Assembly: GCA_028279555.1 (NCBI GenBank)
Contig: JANQNO010000002.1
Span: 124,001-188,000, forward strand
Direction of reading: 5' to 3'
DNA length: 64,000 nucleotides
DNA from: Sphingorhabdus sp.
GTDB taxonomy: Bacteria; Pseudomonadota; Alphaproteobacteria; Sphingomonadales; Sphingomonadaceae
Under the pieces are notes generated by a model, which had not been told where the DNA came from, ran no database searches, and saw nothing but the letters and a program-made list of their open reading frames with translations. Of the stretch, positions 8,168 through 18,300 are shown in pieces (positions within the stretch are counted from its first letter, which is position 1; the number at the start of each line of letters is the position of its first letter). Both the position numbers and the translations under genes were made by a program.

Positions 8168-9163
8168 ATGGCGAAGGCGAGCAAGCCCAAAGCAACGCAG
8201 CAGGCGAAGAACAAGCCCGCCGCCAAAAAGAAAAGCGCCAAGGGCAAGAAGCGCGCGGCGCAGGGCAAGGTAGACCACAGTACAAAGGTGGAAAACCCGA
8301 CCAGCAAGGGCAGGAATCGCAAGAAACACCCCGCTGGCCGCGATCCCATTTTTACCATGGAGAAAGTCGACGGCCGCGAACTGCGCGTTGCGCGCTGGAC
8401 GGGCCCGAAGAAATCGAAGCATTTGCCGGTGCTCTTCTTCAACGGTATCGGCGCGAATATCGAGGCGATGGCCCCGCTTGCCGACCTGCTCGACGACCGC
8501 GATTTCATCACCTTCGACATGCCCGGCGTGGGCGGTTCACCCGATCCCGTTCTGCCCTATAACGCGGTCTTGATGGCGCGTGTTTCTGCGCTGCTGCTCG
8601 ACCGGTTCGACATGCCGGTGGTCGATGTGATGGGGGTAAGCTGGGGCGGCGCGATGGCGCAGCAATTCGTGCTGCAATGCCCGGGCCGCGTGGGCCGCGT
8701 GATCCTGAAGGCGACGACAGCAGGCATGATGATGATACCGGGCAATCCGGCCGCGCTTTCCAAGATGGCCGATCCGCGCCGCTATATCGACCCCGAATTC
8801 ATGAACAAGCATTTCAAGACGCTTTATGGCGGCGAGACCGCAGGCAAGCAGGGCCATATCGGGCGCATCACGCCGCCCAGCCCGCGCGGCTATTTCTATC
8901 AGCTGCTCGCCATGCTCGGCTGGACGAGTGCGCCTTTCCTGCCCTTCATGAAAAAGGAAACGCTGATCATGATGGGCGACAAGGATCAGATCGTCCCGAT
9001 AGCCAACGGTCATTTCCTGAAAATGCTTATCCCCAATAGCAGGCTTTATGTGGTCAAGGGCGGTGGCCACCTCTTCATGCTCAGCCATGTCGATGAAGCG
9101 GTCGAGGAGATCCGCAGCTTTCTGGACGAAGGCGACACCGAAGAGATCAGGCAGGCGGCATAA
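8168..9163 (+). CDS. phaZ: Intracellular poly(3-hydroxyalkanoate) depolymerase PhaZ
   Basis: Releases 3-hydroxyacids from stored PHA granules. From residue ~65 on the protein follows the Pseudomonas medium-chain PHA depolymerase: LFFNGIGANIE, FDMPGVGGSPDP, the nucleophile elbow GVSWGGAMAQQF (Ser158), DPRRYIDPE, GYFYQLLAMLGWTSAP, Asp in MMGDKDQIVPI and His in GGGHLFML. The first ~60 residues are an added Lys/Ala-rich tail (KPAAKKKSAKGKKRAAQGK) that recalls the histone-like tails of granule proteins such as PhaF. A repeated GGGACA run ends just before the ATG. It lies on the same strand as phaC, and its stop overlaps the next gene's ATG (TAATG). Confidence 0.92.
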   Translation: MAKASKPKATQQAKNKPAAKKKSAKGKKRAAQGKVDHSTKVENPTSKGRNRKKHPAGRDPIFTMEKVDGRELRVARWTGPKKSKHLPVLFFNGIGANIEAMAPLADLLDDRDFITFDMPGVGGSPDPVLPYNAVLMARVSALLLDRFDMPVVDVMGVSWGGAMAQQFVLQCPGRVGRVILKATTAGMMMIPGNPAALSKMADPRRYIDPEFMNKHFKTLYGGETAGKQGHIGRITPPSPRGYFYQLLAMLGWTSAPFLPFMKKETLIMMGDKDQIVPIANGHFLKMLIPNSRLYVVKGGGHLFMLSHVDEAVEEIRSFLDEGDTEEIRQAA

Positions 9164-10191
9164 TGCGCTTTCTTGCCGCCATCCTTTTGCTGGTCATGGC
9201 GGCATGTTCGGGCGGCAGCGGCGCGGTCAAGACGCAAATCGATCCCGATACCACCGGCGGCATATTGGTCGTCGGCAACAAGGGCGAGGATAGCGTCAGC
9301 TTTATCGATCTCGCCAGCGGCGAAGAAATCGCTCGCAGACCGACGGCGGGTCGTTCACCGCATGAAGTTGCGTTATCGCCTGATGGCAAGCAAGTGGCTG
9401 TGGTACATTATGGCGGCAGCGGCATCGAGCTGTTCGATGTCGCGGCGCAAAAGAGCATAGGCACGATCAAGCTGCCCGATGGTGCCCGCCCGCATGGAAT
9501 CGAATGGCTGGATGACGGGCGTATTGTGGCCAGCGCGGAGGGCTTAGACGCAATTGCTGTTATCCGGCGCTGCGGCCCCGACGAGGACTGCCTGCAACCC
9601 GGCTATACCCACAGCGTGATTTCAACCGCGCAGGAGGGCAGCCATATGGTTGTCGTCTCGCGCAACAAGACACGCGCCTATACGTCCAACCTGCAATCGC
9701 GCACGGTGACAGTGATTGATCTGGAGGCTGGCCGGAAAATCACGGACCTGAAAGCTGCTGACCAACCCGAGGGCCTCGATCTGACGCCTGACGGCAAAGA
9801 GCTGTGGGTCGCCTCGCGCGGCAGCGACAAGGTACATGTATACGATACCGCCAGCCTGAAAGAGGTGGCGGTGATCGATGTCGGCGATTTTCCGATCCGG
9901 CTGGCGATAACCCCGGACGGGAAATATGCGGTGACGTCCGACTATCGCGATGGCGGGCTTACGGTCATCGATGTGGCGACGCGGAAAGTCGCGCGCAAGA
10001 TCAGCGTTTCGGGCAGCGCGGCAAGCCGTCAGATTACCATCCTGTTCAACAGTGACGGTTCGCGGCTTTATGCCGCCGAAGCTGGCCCGGACATGGTTGC
10101 GGAAATTGACTTCGCATCGGGGAAGGTTCTGCGCCGCTTCAAGACCGGCAATGACGGCGACGGACTCGCTATCGCACCAGCGGGCAAATAA
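9163..10191 (+). CDS. YVTN-family beta-propeller lipoprotein
   Basis: A 342-residue protein with a lipoprotein signal (LLLVMAAC, lipid Cys ~15) followed by repeated beta-propeller blades: VVGNKGEDSVSFIDLASGEE, VALSPDGKQVAVVHYGG, LDLTPDGKELWVASRGSDKVHVYD and LAITPDGKYAVTSDYRDGG. Such YVTN/lactonase-like propellers act as periplasmic binding scaffolds or, more rarely, lactonases. Only one Cys pair (CGPDEDC) is seen in the mature part. It overlaps the phaZ stop by one base, so co-translation is likely; a link with PHA metabolism is inference. Confidence 0.85.
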   Translation: MRFLAAILLLVMAACSGGSGAVKTQIDPDTTGGILVVGNKGEDSVSFIDLASGEEIARRPTAGRSPHEVALSPDGKQVAVVHYGGSGIELFDVAAQKSIGTIKLPDGARPHGIEWLDDGRIVASAEGLDAIAVIRRCGPDEDCLQPGYTHSVISTAQEGSHMVVVSRNKTRAYTSNLQSRTVTVIDLEAGRKITDLKAADQPEGLDLTPDGKELWVASRGSDKVHVYDTASLKEVAVIDVGDFPIRLAITPDGKYAVTSDYRDGGLTVIDVATRKVARKISVSGSAASRQITILFNSDGSRLYAAEAGPDMVAEIDFASGKVLRRFKTGNDGDGLAIAPAGK

Positions 10192-10261
10192 CCTCGCTTT
10201 CCTTTTTGTATAAAGCCGTTACCTTCCCGACTCGCATCTTAGGGTGAGGGGAGAGCGGCCT

Positions 10262-11569
10262 GTGCGTCACATTGCCATCGTGGGCTCCGGGCCGGCGGGA
10301 TATTATACCGCCGAAGCAGCGCAGAAGAAGTTCGGTGACGGCGTCAGCGTCGATATTATCGACCGCCTGCCGGTGCCGTTTGGCCTGATCCGTTTTGGCG
10401 TCGCACCCGATCACCAGTCGATCAAGGGAGTGGCGCGGCGCTATGAGAAGGTCGCGCTTACCGACAATGTCCGCTTCGTCGGCAATGTCACCGTTGGCGA
10501 AGATATCAGCGTAGCGGAATTGCAGGCCGCCTATGATGCGGTCGTGCTGGCCACCGGTGCACCCAACGACCGCAAGCTAAATATCCCCGGTGCAGAGCTG
10601 GAGGGCGTTTATGGCAGCGCCGAATTTGTCGGCTGGTATAATGGCCATCCCGACCATGCCGATCTCGGCCCCGCGCTGGCTGGCGGGCATGTCGCGATTA
10701 TCGGCAATGGCAATGTTGCACTCGATGTCGCGCGTATCTTGTCCAAGACTCAGGATGAGTTTGTCGGTAGCGATATCGTTGCCCGGGCGCTCGAATGGCT
10801 GATGGCGGCAAAGACCGAACAGGTGACCATACTCGGTCGCCGCGGCCCGCATCAGATCGCGATGACACCCAAGGAACTGGGTGAGCTGGGCCGGCTGGAA
10901 AAAGCCGCGCCCTATGTCGATCTATCGGACCTGCCCGAAGAAGGCGCGGATGCCTTGCTCGAGCCTGGCATGCGTAAATCGGTCACGCATTTGCGCGAAT
11001 TTGCCGCGATTCCCGAAAGTTACCGGGCGGAAAAGGACATCCGTATCGAGTTTGATTTTTTCGCCTCACCAAAAGCAATCGAAGGCGATGGCAAGACAGA
11101 GCGCATCATTGTCGAGCGCACCGAGCTGGATAGCGAGCTGCGGAGCGTCGGTACCGGCGAAACCTACAGTATTCCCGCCCATATGGTGGTAACCTGTATC
11201 GGCTATCAAACGCCGCCGATCGAGGGCGTGCCGTTCGAGCATGGGCGCGGGCGTTTCGCCAATGATGAGGGGCGGATATTGCCTGGGCTTTATTGCGTCG
11301 GCTGGGCACGGCGCGGACCTACGGGCACCATAGGAACCAACCGGCCCGACGGTTATGGCGTCGTCGATCTGGTTGCGGAGGATCTGGCAGAGGACAGCGG
11401 TAAAAAGGGGCGCGAGGCACTAGACGATTTGCTGGCCGAACGCGGCGTCAAACCGGTGACCTTCGCCGACTGGAAGAAGATCGAGGAGGCTGAAGCAGCG
11501 CGGGCGAGGGACGGCAGCCCGCGCGAAAAATTCGTGAAGATCGAGGAAATGCTGGAGATCATGCGCTAG
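10262..11569 (+). CDS. Ferredoxin/adrenodoxin-type NADP+ reductase (FprA-like)
   Basis: A 435-residue flavoprotein of the adrenodoxin-reductase family, which passes electrons between NADPH and a ferredoxin, for example for a P450 or Fe-S assembly. It shows an N-terminal FAD Rossmann motif (VGSGPAGYYTAEA), PVPFGLIRFGVAPDH, the NADP-binding GNGNVALDVARIL, TILGRRGPHQIAMTPKEL, and GWARRGPTGTIGTNRPDG near the C-terminus. The GTG at 10262 is preferred over the in-frame GTG at 10244 because GGGGAG lies just upstream of it and MRHIAIVG is the usual family start. No ferredoxin or P450 gene is near. Confidence 0.93.
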   Translation: MRHIAIVGSGPAGYYTAEAAQKKFGDGVSVDIIDRLPVPFGLIRFGVAPDHQSIKGVARRYEKVALTDNVRFVGNVTVGEDISVAELQAAYDAVVLATGAPNDRKLNIPGAELEGVYGSAEFVGWYNGHPDHADLGPALAGGHVAIIGNGNVALDVARILSKTQDEFVGSDIVARALEWLMAAKTEQVTILGRRGPHQIAMTPKELGELGRLEKAAPYVDLSDLPEEGADALLEPGMRKSVTHLREFAAIPESYRAEKDIRIEFDFFASPKAIEGDGKTERIIVERTELDSELRSVGTGETYSIPAHMVVTCIGYQTPPIEGVPFEHGRGRFANDEGRILPGLYCVGWARRGPTGTIGTNRPDGYGVVDLVAEDLAEDSGKKGREALDDLLAERGVKPVTFADWKKIEEAEAARARDGSPREKFVKIEEMLEIMR

Positions 11570-11623
11570 TGATGGCCTGTGGGTGGACCGAACTCATGCC
11601 GCGTAGCGCTTCGAGGAGCCGGG

Positions 11624-13129
11624 ATGAAACATGATGATATTCTTGCCGCCGCTGAGCTGAGTTCCCATGAACTGGATGGCGGGACGCTTGCGGTGCGCTC
11701 GCCGATAGACGGGGCGGAGATTGCACGCGTCGCGCAAACACCTTTGGAGGACATGCCCGCGGTCATCGCTGCCGCGCAGGAGGCATTCCGGGCCTGGCGG
11801 CTTGTTCCGCCTCCGCGCCGGGGTGAATTGCTGCGGTTGCTGGGTGAAGAGCTGCGCAAGGAGAAGGAAAATCTCGGCGCGCTGGTCACTCTGGAGGCAG
11901 GGAAGATCGTTTCCGAAGGGCTCGGCGAAGTGCAGGAGATGATCGACATCTGCGATTTTGCCGTCGGTCTGTCGCGGCAGCTTTGCGGCAAGGTGATCGC
12001 GTCCGAACGCGCTGGCCACAAAATGACCGAAAGCTGGCATCCCATGGGGCCATGCGGAATCATTTCGGCTTTCAACTTTCCTGTCGCTGTCTGGTCGTGG
12101 AATGCGGCGCTGGCACTGGTTTGCGGCGATCCCGTGATCTGGAAACCGTCAGACAAAACGCCGCTCACGGCCATGGCAACGCACAAGATCATGCTACGCG
12201 CGATCGAGCGGTTTGGCAGTGACGCGCCTCCTGCCCTCGCGCAGCTGGTGATAGGCGGGGCAGATATCGGCCAGGCACTCGCCGAATCGCGGGATGTTCC
12301 CGTCCTCTCCGCAACCGGCTCTACGCGCATGGGAAGCGCCGTCGGACCGGCGGTCCAGGCGCGCTGGGGCCGGCCCATACTGGAACTTGGCGGTAACAAT
12401 GCGATGATCGTGGCACCGTCGGCTGACTTGGAGATGGCGGTTCGCGCTATCGTCTTCTCCGCTGTCGGTACGGCAGGCCAGCGCTGCACCAGCCTGCGCC
12501 GCCTTATCGTGCATAAATCGGTGCGGGAGGCGCTGGTGGCGCGGCTTGCCAAGGCTTATGCGGGCCTTGCTATCGGCGATCCGCGCGATGGCGGAACGCT
12601 TGTCGGGCCGCTGATCGATGGCGCAGCGCGCAGCGCGATGCTGGCTGCGATAGACCAGGCGGTGGCCGAAGGCGGCGCGCTTGTTTGCGGCGGAAAGCCA
12701 GTCGAGGTGAAGGGGCTGGAAGGCGGGAGCTATGTGAGCCCGGCAATTGTTTCCATGCCCCAGCAGAGCGCAATTGTGCGCAGCGAGACCTTCGCGCCGA
12801 TCCTCTATGTGCTCGAATATGAAGAGCTCGCCGATGCGATCGCACTGCAGAATGATGTTCCGCAGGGGCTGTCGTCGAGCATTTTTACCCTCGACATTCG
12901 CGAAGCAGAGACATTCCTGTCAGCCGCCGGTTCCGATTGCGGTATCGCCAATGTCAATATCGGGCCGTCGGGGGCGGAAATCGGCGGCGCTTTCGGCGGG
13001 GAGAAGGAAACCGGCGGAGGGCGCGAATCCGGTTCGGATGCATGGAAAGGCTATATGCGCCGCCAGACCAGCACGGTGAATTATTCGGCGGAGCTGCCGC
13101 TCGCCCAAGGCGTGGTGTTCGATATTTAG
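11624..13129 (+). CDS. amaB: Aldehyde dehydrogenase, ALDH7 / aminoadipate-semialdehyde type
   Basis: A 501-residue NAD(P)+-dependent aldehyde dehydrogenase. Catalytic Cys288 is in TAGQRCTSLRR and the general base Glu in LELGGNN; FNFPVAVWSWNAA and the C-terminal signature GGAFGGEKETGGGRESGSDAWKGYMRR-type segment (residues ~455-485) place it with ALDH7 / AmaB, which oxidises 2-aminoadipate 6-semialdehyde in lysine catabolism. GAGGAG precedes the ATG at 11624; an upstream GTG at 11579 is less likely. No other lysine-degradation gene is in the window, so the physiological substrate is inferred from family only. It is convergent with the papain-like gene, with the stops overlapping. Confidence 0.88.
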   Translation: MKHDDILAAAELSSHELDGGTLAVRSPIDGAEIARVAQTPLEDMPAVIAAAQEAFRAWRLVPPPRRGELLRLLGEELRKEKENLGALVTLEAGKIVSEGLGEVQEMIDICDFAVGLSRQLCGKVIASERAGHKMTESWHPMGPCGIISAFNFPVAVWSWNAALALVCGDPVIWKPSDKTPLTAMATHKIMLRAIERFGSDAPPALAQLVIGGADIGQALAESRDVPVLSATGSTRMGSAVGPAVQARWGRPILELGGNNAMIVAPSADLEMAVRAIVFSAVGTAGQRCTSLRRLIVHKSVREALVARLAKAYAGLAIGDPRDGGTLVGPLIDGAARSAMLAAIDQAVAEGGALVCGGKPVEVKGLEGGSYVSPAIVSMPQQSAIVRSETFAPILYVLEYEELADAIALQNDVPQGLSSSIFTLDIREAETFLSAAGSDCGIANVNIGPSGAEIGGAFGGEKETGGGRESGSDAWKGYMRRQTSTVNYSAELPLAQGVVFDI

Positions 13130-13935
13130 GCCGTTACTCCATATGCTTCATAGAAGCCCGCCTCGACGTAATCGTTCGAAGCATAAGCGAAGCCTGCATC
13201 GCCAAAATGCTCTGTCCCCCAGCTATTGCGCACGATGAAGTAATCCTCGGTATACCCTACTATCGCCACCGCATGGCCCGACCATGCCTTGGGCTTCTTG
13301 TATTTTTTCAGATAAGGATCGGCAGAGCTGCAATCGAACCAGGCTTTGTCGCAATTGAGCGCAGCAAGCAACGGACCATTTTCCGCTATCCAGCGCCGCC
13401 ATTCTTGCAGATCGACGCCCAAATTGAAGTAGGAGCTGATTTTGCGCTTTGCTGCCTCCGCATAAAATACGTTGGATTTGTCAAGGTAGGGATAGCGTGG
13501 ATTGAAGGGAAGTGTTTTGGCGGTAACCACACCGTATTTTCTGGCTACATCAAGAGCAGCTTTGAGGGTCGTTCCCGCGCGTTCGATAAAGCTGGTAGGA
13601 CGCTCTTGTATTTCGTCAATTTCCTTCGATGACATCCAGACTTGGCGGACCGAAAGCGCCTGATTTTTTCTGGCCCGCCCCGACTTGACCATGTGCCATC
13701 TGACGACACCATCCGCCGTAGCCCATCCAACGCAGCTTCCTGTGGTATTCTGGTCCCCAATTTTCCACCAATTTTCTCGCAGATCTACTTCTTTGGGCAG
13801 TGGTTCTGCCGCCAGTACGCCTGCCTCAATCGCTGTTTTGCTGGTCCAGTCGTCGCTGGTATCAGTGGACGGCAGGCAGTTGAGCACGCGCCCATCGACA
13901 ATGCGGGCAGTTGGTTGTTCATCGACTTCCGGCAT
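13126..13935 (-). CDS. Papain-like cysteine peptidase (C1 family), no signal peptide
   Basis: A 269-residue protein with the full papain active site: Gln62 and Cys68 in GDQNTTGSCVGWATADG, His221 in AWSGHAVAIVGYTED and Asn237 in FIVRNSWG. The ~55 residues before the domain are acidic and polar, with no signal peptide, and too short for a classic inhibitory propeptide. AGGAGGG precedes the ATG. Base composition is somewhat lower in GC than the flanking ALDH and DUF445 genes. Bacterial C1 peptidases are uncommon and serve as effectors or in secretion and processing; nothing nearby names the substrate. Like the subtilase at 5.8 kb it is a lone cytosolic peptidase among housekeeping genes. Confidence 0.9.
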   Translation of the reverse strand: MPEVDEQPTARIVDGRVLNCLPSTDTSDDWTSKTAIEAGVLAAEPLPKEVDLRENWWKIGDQNTTGSCVGWATADGVVRWHMVKSGRARKNQALSVRQVWMSSKEIDEIQERPTSFIERAGTTLKAALDVARKYGVVTAKTLPFNPRYPYLDKSNVFYAEAAKRKISSYFNLGVDLQEWRRWIAENGPLLAALNCDKAWFDCSSADPYLKKYKKPKAWSGHAVAIVGYTEDYFIVRNSWGTEHFGDAGFAYASNDYVEAGFYEAYGVTA

Positions 13936-14064
13936 GGAAACCCTCCTTTTCTGCCAGAAGATCTATCAGCAGGGATTTTTGGTTTCCGTGATACCGATCA
14001 CGATTAATGTATAGGTGCAGCTTGCGCGGCAGACCATCGAACCAGGTTGGCCTATGTCTTCATT

Positions 14065-15345
14065 CTACAACAATCGCCCGATGGCATGGATCACCACGCC
14101 GACCATGCCGCCGACCAGAGTGCCATTGATGCGGATGAATTGCAGGTCGCTGCCAACGACATTTTCGACGCGATCAGTGAGCGTGGATTCATCCCAGCCC
14201 TCGATCGTGTCCGAAACCAGGCTGACAATGCGGTCGCCATAATTTTCAGTCGTGCCTACAATCGCGCGGCGGGCAAAGCGGTTGATCTGCCCGCGCAGCT
14301 TCTCGTCTTCCTGCAGGGTCGTGCCAAGCTGGGTCAGCGCCTCGCCGAATTTTCCGGCCATGGCGGCATCGGGATCGCGCGCTGCCTTGAGCAGGCCTTC
14401 GCGGCCCTGCTGCCAGAGCCCGTCGATCCATTTGCCGATCGCGGGGTTGGCGAGCAGCTCATCCTTCCACTTTTCCACTTTCTTCTGCAGGGTTTTTTTG
14501 CTTTTCAGGTCCTTCGCCAGCTTGGCTAGCCCTTCTTCGCCCTTGGCGCGCAGCTCATGATCGGGGTCTTCGGCCATTTCGGTGATCAGCTTGTCGAGCC
14601 CATCAATAATCGAATTGGCGAGCCGGTCATCAAGGCCGGTCCAGCGCATGATGGTATTGGCGCGCTCCTGCACCATCGCTCGGATCGTTTCCTCATTGGC
14701 CTCGAGCGTTTTTGACGCCCAGACGATGATGCCGTCCAGTACGGGCTGATGCCGTTTTTCCTTGATTGCCGCCTCCAGCAATTGCCCGAGAAGCGGCGCG
14801 ACTTTGAGCTTGCCAAGCTGCTTGTTGAGTGCATCCTTGGCCACACCGCCCAGCCGCTCGTCGTCGAGCGAGGCGACAATATCGGCAATCAGGCGCGACG
14901 CCCCCATCCGCATCCGCCCTTCGCCGCCGGAGGGCTGCATCAGGAATTTGCCCGCTGCACCCGCCACATCCATGCGCTGCACCTTGCGCGCGACAATGCG
15001 CGTGGTTAGGAAATTGCTGCGCAGGAAGCTGGCAAGCGTTGTGCCGATGCGCTGCTTGTTGTTGGGGATGATCGCGGTGTGGGGAATCGGAATGCCGAGC
15101 GGGTGGCGGAATAGCGCGGTTACAGCAAACCAGTCGGCCAGCCCGCCGATCATGCCGGCCTCGGCAAAAGCGCGCAGGAAGCCCCAGCCATGATGATAGT
15201 TGTTTTCCAGATGCGAGGTGATGACGAAGAGAATAGCCATCGCGATCAGCAGGCCGGTCGCGATAATGCGCATCTGGCGCAATTCCTGAGCGCGCGTGTA
15301 ATAGCGTGCTTGTTCGCTTTCGCCCAATTGATCGACGGTCCTCAC
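14065..15345 (-). CDS. DUF445 membrane protein
   Basis: A 426-residue member of the DUF445 (YjiN-like) family. It has an N-terminal membrane helix (IIATGLLIAMAILFVITSHL), the family signature EAGMIGGLADWFAVTALFRH followed by PLGIPIPHTAIIPNNKQRIG, a long helical middle and a C-terminal membrane segment (GTLVGGMVGVVIHAIG). The function is unknown. The GTG start at 15345 gives the short cytosolic lead typical of relatives; ATG at 15273 is an alternative. It is transcribed with, but 55 bases downstream of, the RND gene. Confidence 0.88.
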   Translation of the reverse strand: MRTVDQLGESEQARYYTRAQELRQMRIIATGLLIAMAILFVITSHLENNYHHGWGFLRAFAEAGMIGGLADWFAVTALFRHPLGIPIPHTAIIPNNKQRIGTTLASFLRSNFLTTRIVARKVQRMDVAGAAGKFLMQPSGGEGRMRMGASRLIADIVASLDDERLGGVAKDALNKQLGKLKVAPLLGQLLEAAIKEKRHQPVLDGIIVWASKTLEANEETIRAMVQERANTIMRWTGLDDRLANSIIDGLDKLITEMAEDPDHELRAKGEEGLAKLAKDLKSKKTLQKKVEKWKDELLANPAIGKWIDGLWQQGREGLLKAARDPDAAMAGKFGEALTQLGTTLQEDEKLRGQINRFARRAIVGTTENYGDRIVSLVSDTIEGWDESTLTDRVENVVGSDLQFIRINGTLVGGMVGVVIHAIGRLL

Positions 15346-15399
15346 GCGGCGGGGCCTAGCGCAGAACTGCGCTTCCTGCCAAGCGGGCGCTTGGAAATG

Positions 15400-18300
15400 T
15401 TACTCGGCAGGCTGTAATCCGCCGGGAAGCTCACCCGATGGCCGCGGTTTCGGTTCCTGAGCCTGGGGCCGCGGTCCATCATCATCGTCGCCCGGGCGAT
15501 AGGTCAGGAACTTGCGGCGCAGCCAAGGGCCTGCGCGTTTTTCGAACCCGTCCGCAAGGCTAAATCCGGCGGGAACGATGAGCAGGGTGAGCACCGTCGA
15601 AAGGATCAGGCCGCCGATCACCACCACGCCCATAGGCTGACGCCACGCGCCGTCGCCCGAAAGCGACATTGCCGTTGGAACCATGCCAGCGGTCATCGCA
15701 ACGGTGGTCATCACGATGGGCTGTGCACGCTTGTGTCCGGCATCCATGATTGCCTCGAATTTTCGCTTGCCAGCATCCATCGCCTCGATCGCGAAATCGA
15801 TTAACAGGATCGAGTTTTTGGACACAATTCCCAGCAAGAGTAAGATACCGATCAGGACGGGAAAAGACAGCGACTGATCGAGCAACCAGATAAGCAAGAT
15901 GCCGCCCAATGGTGCCAGCGCCAGCGAACACATATTCACCAGCGGACTCATAAGGCGCTTGTAGAGCAGCACCAGGACCGCAAAGACCAGCAAAACACCC
16001 GCCGGTAGTGCGACAGAGAAATTATCCATCAGCTCTTTTTGAATTTCATCCTGCCCAACATTGTCGCGAATAACGCCTTGCGGTAAGTTGTTGAGCGTAG
16101 GCAACTTGTTGACTGCTTCCATGGCCACACCGCGCTGGACACCGCTTGCCACGTCGGCACCAATCAAAGTGCGGCGGTTCTGGTTATACCGCCGGACAGT
16201 GGTCGGTCCCGAGCCGAAGGATATATCGGCGACACGCTCCAATGGTACGGAACCTCCGCTTCTGGTTTGAACGGGAAGCTGGGCAATGGTGCTGAGATCC
16301 TGACGCGAGCTTTGCGGTAGCTTCACCCGGATCGGTACCTGCCGATCCGAAAGCGAGAATTTCGCAGCATTTTGCTCAATTTCACCCATTGTTGCGATAC
16401 GGATCGTCTGGCTGAGCGCAGCCGTTGTAACACCCAGCTCTGCTGCGAGTTCGGCGCGTGGTTTGATGATTATTTCTGGTCGTCTCGCGTCCGCAGAAAT
16501 GCGCGGTGCAACAATCAGGTCGAGTGCTTTCATTTCCTCAACCAGCTTTCCTGCTGTGGCTTTCAGAAGCTCCGCATCCGATCCGGCAAGCATGATGGAA
16601 AGATCGCGGCCGGTCCCTCCACCGCCTGGTCCGCCCTGGGCCTGAAAGCGAACTCTAGCGTCAGGAAACTGTGCCAGGGTGGGCGCGAGGTCGCGGGTGA
16701 ATTCAAAGCTCTTTTTGTCCCGCTCATCCTTCAGCGTCACGTAAATCGTTGCATTGCCAACTCTGACGCGTTCGAGCGCGCGCTCAACCTCGGGCTGCTG
16801 GTATAGAATGTCGGCGACTCTGGTCGTTGTTTGCTCGGTTGCCTCCAGCGTTGTGCCGGGCACCATTTCAATCTCGACCCGAACATTGCGGTCGTCAATT
16901 TCCGGCTGGAACTGGAAGGGCGATCCGGCAAACAGCAAAATCGTGATGAGGAAAGAGAAGTATCCTATTCCCATCATCCACACACGGCGGTCCTGGAATC
17001 TGGCTACAAGATACTGCCAGCTTTGATGCATCCTGCGGCCAAAAATACGGGAAACAAGGCCGAGCGCGAACAAAAGGGCCAGTATCAGCAGGAAGCCAAT
17101 CAATGAAACAAGCAGCAGCAGCAATATGCCAAGCGGTTTGGCAATCAGTAGCCACAATAGCCCTTTTTCCTCGCCTGCGACCGCATTAGCAATCGTTTCC
17201 GGAATGGCCAGTTCAGAGAGGGCACCATGCGGCATGAAAACGCCAAAGCCGCCAACGGTCAGCACGCCAACAATCACCAGCAGAAGGACGGGTACATACA
17301 CCCAGCGACGCTTGATTCCCGGGAGATCTGCGCGGAGCGCGTGCACCTTCGACCGGTCCAGCGACCATTCGAGCACGGACATATAGCGGTCCATCCAGCG
17401 TCCGCCGCCATGATCGGCATGCCCCTTTGCCTTGAGGAAATAGGCTGCCATCATCGGCGTAATCATCCGCGCAACGGCGAGGCTCATCAGAACGGCAATC
17501 ACGACCGTGAGGCCGAAATTCTGGAAAAACTGGCCACTGACGCCCGGCATCAGGCCAACGGGCAGGAATACAGCGACAATACAGAATGAAGTTGCGACCA
17601 CCGGCAGACCGATCTCGTCTGCGGCATCGATCGAGGCCTGATAGGCGGACTTGCCCATGCGCATGTGGCGCACGATATTTTCGATCTCCACAATCGCATC
17701 ATCGACCAGAACGCCCGCTACCAAGCCAAGAGCTAGCAATGACATCTGGTTGAGATTGAAGCCCAGCAAATCCATAAACCAGAAGGTCGGGATCGCCGAA
17801 AGCGGGATTGCGACGGCCGAAATCATTGTTGCGCGCCAGTCGCGAAGGAAGAAAAACACCACGACAACCGCCAGGATTGCACCTTCGATCATCGCCGCGA
17901 TCGAACTGGTATATTGTTCCTTGGTGTACCGCACTGTATTGAACAGCGAAATGAACTTTATGTTCGGATTTTCCGCCTCCAGCTTGGCAATCACTTTCTC
18001 GGCTGCCTCGAAAGTCGTTACGTCCGAGGCACCTTTTGCGCGCGACATAAAGAAATTGACCACTTCCTTGCCGCGAACTTTACTGATGGAACTTCGTTCG
18101 GAATAGCCATCGCGCACCGTTGCCACATCGGACAGGCGGACCGTACCACTGGCAACGCGAATCTGTCTTTGCGACAGCTCATAGGCGGTTTCATTGTTGC
18201 CGAGGACGCGGACGGACTGGCGCGTGCCTCCCACTTCAGCCATGCCCCCAGCAGCATCCAGATTATCCTGCCGCAGCAGATTGTTGATTTGGCCAGCAGT

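Noticed and set aside
7930-8520. Upstream part of a 400-codon minus-strand frame covering the secreted-protein gene
   Set aside because: It runs antisense through the well-supported phaZ start, and its residues before MHLGHLKF have no protein character; the signal peptide defines a start at 7929.
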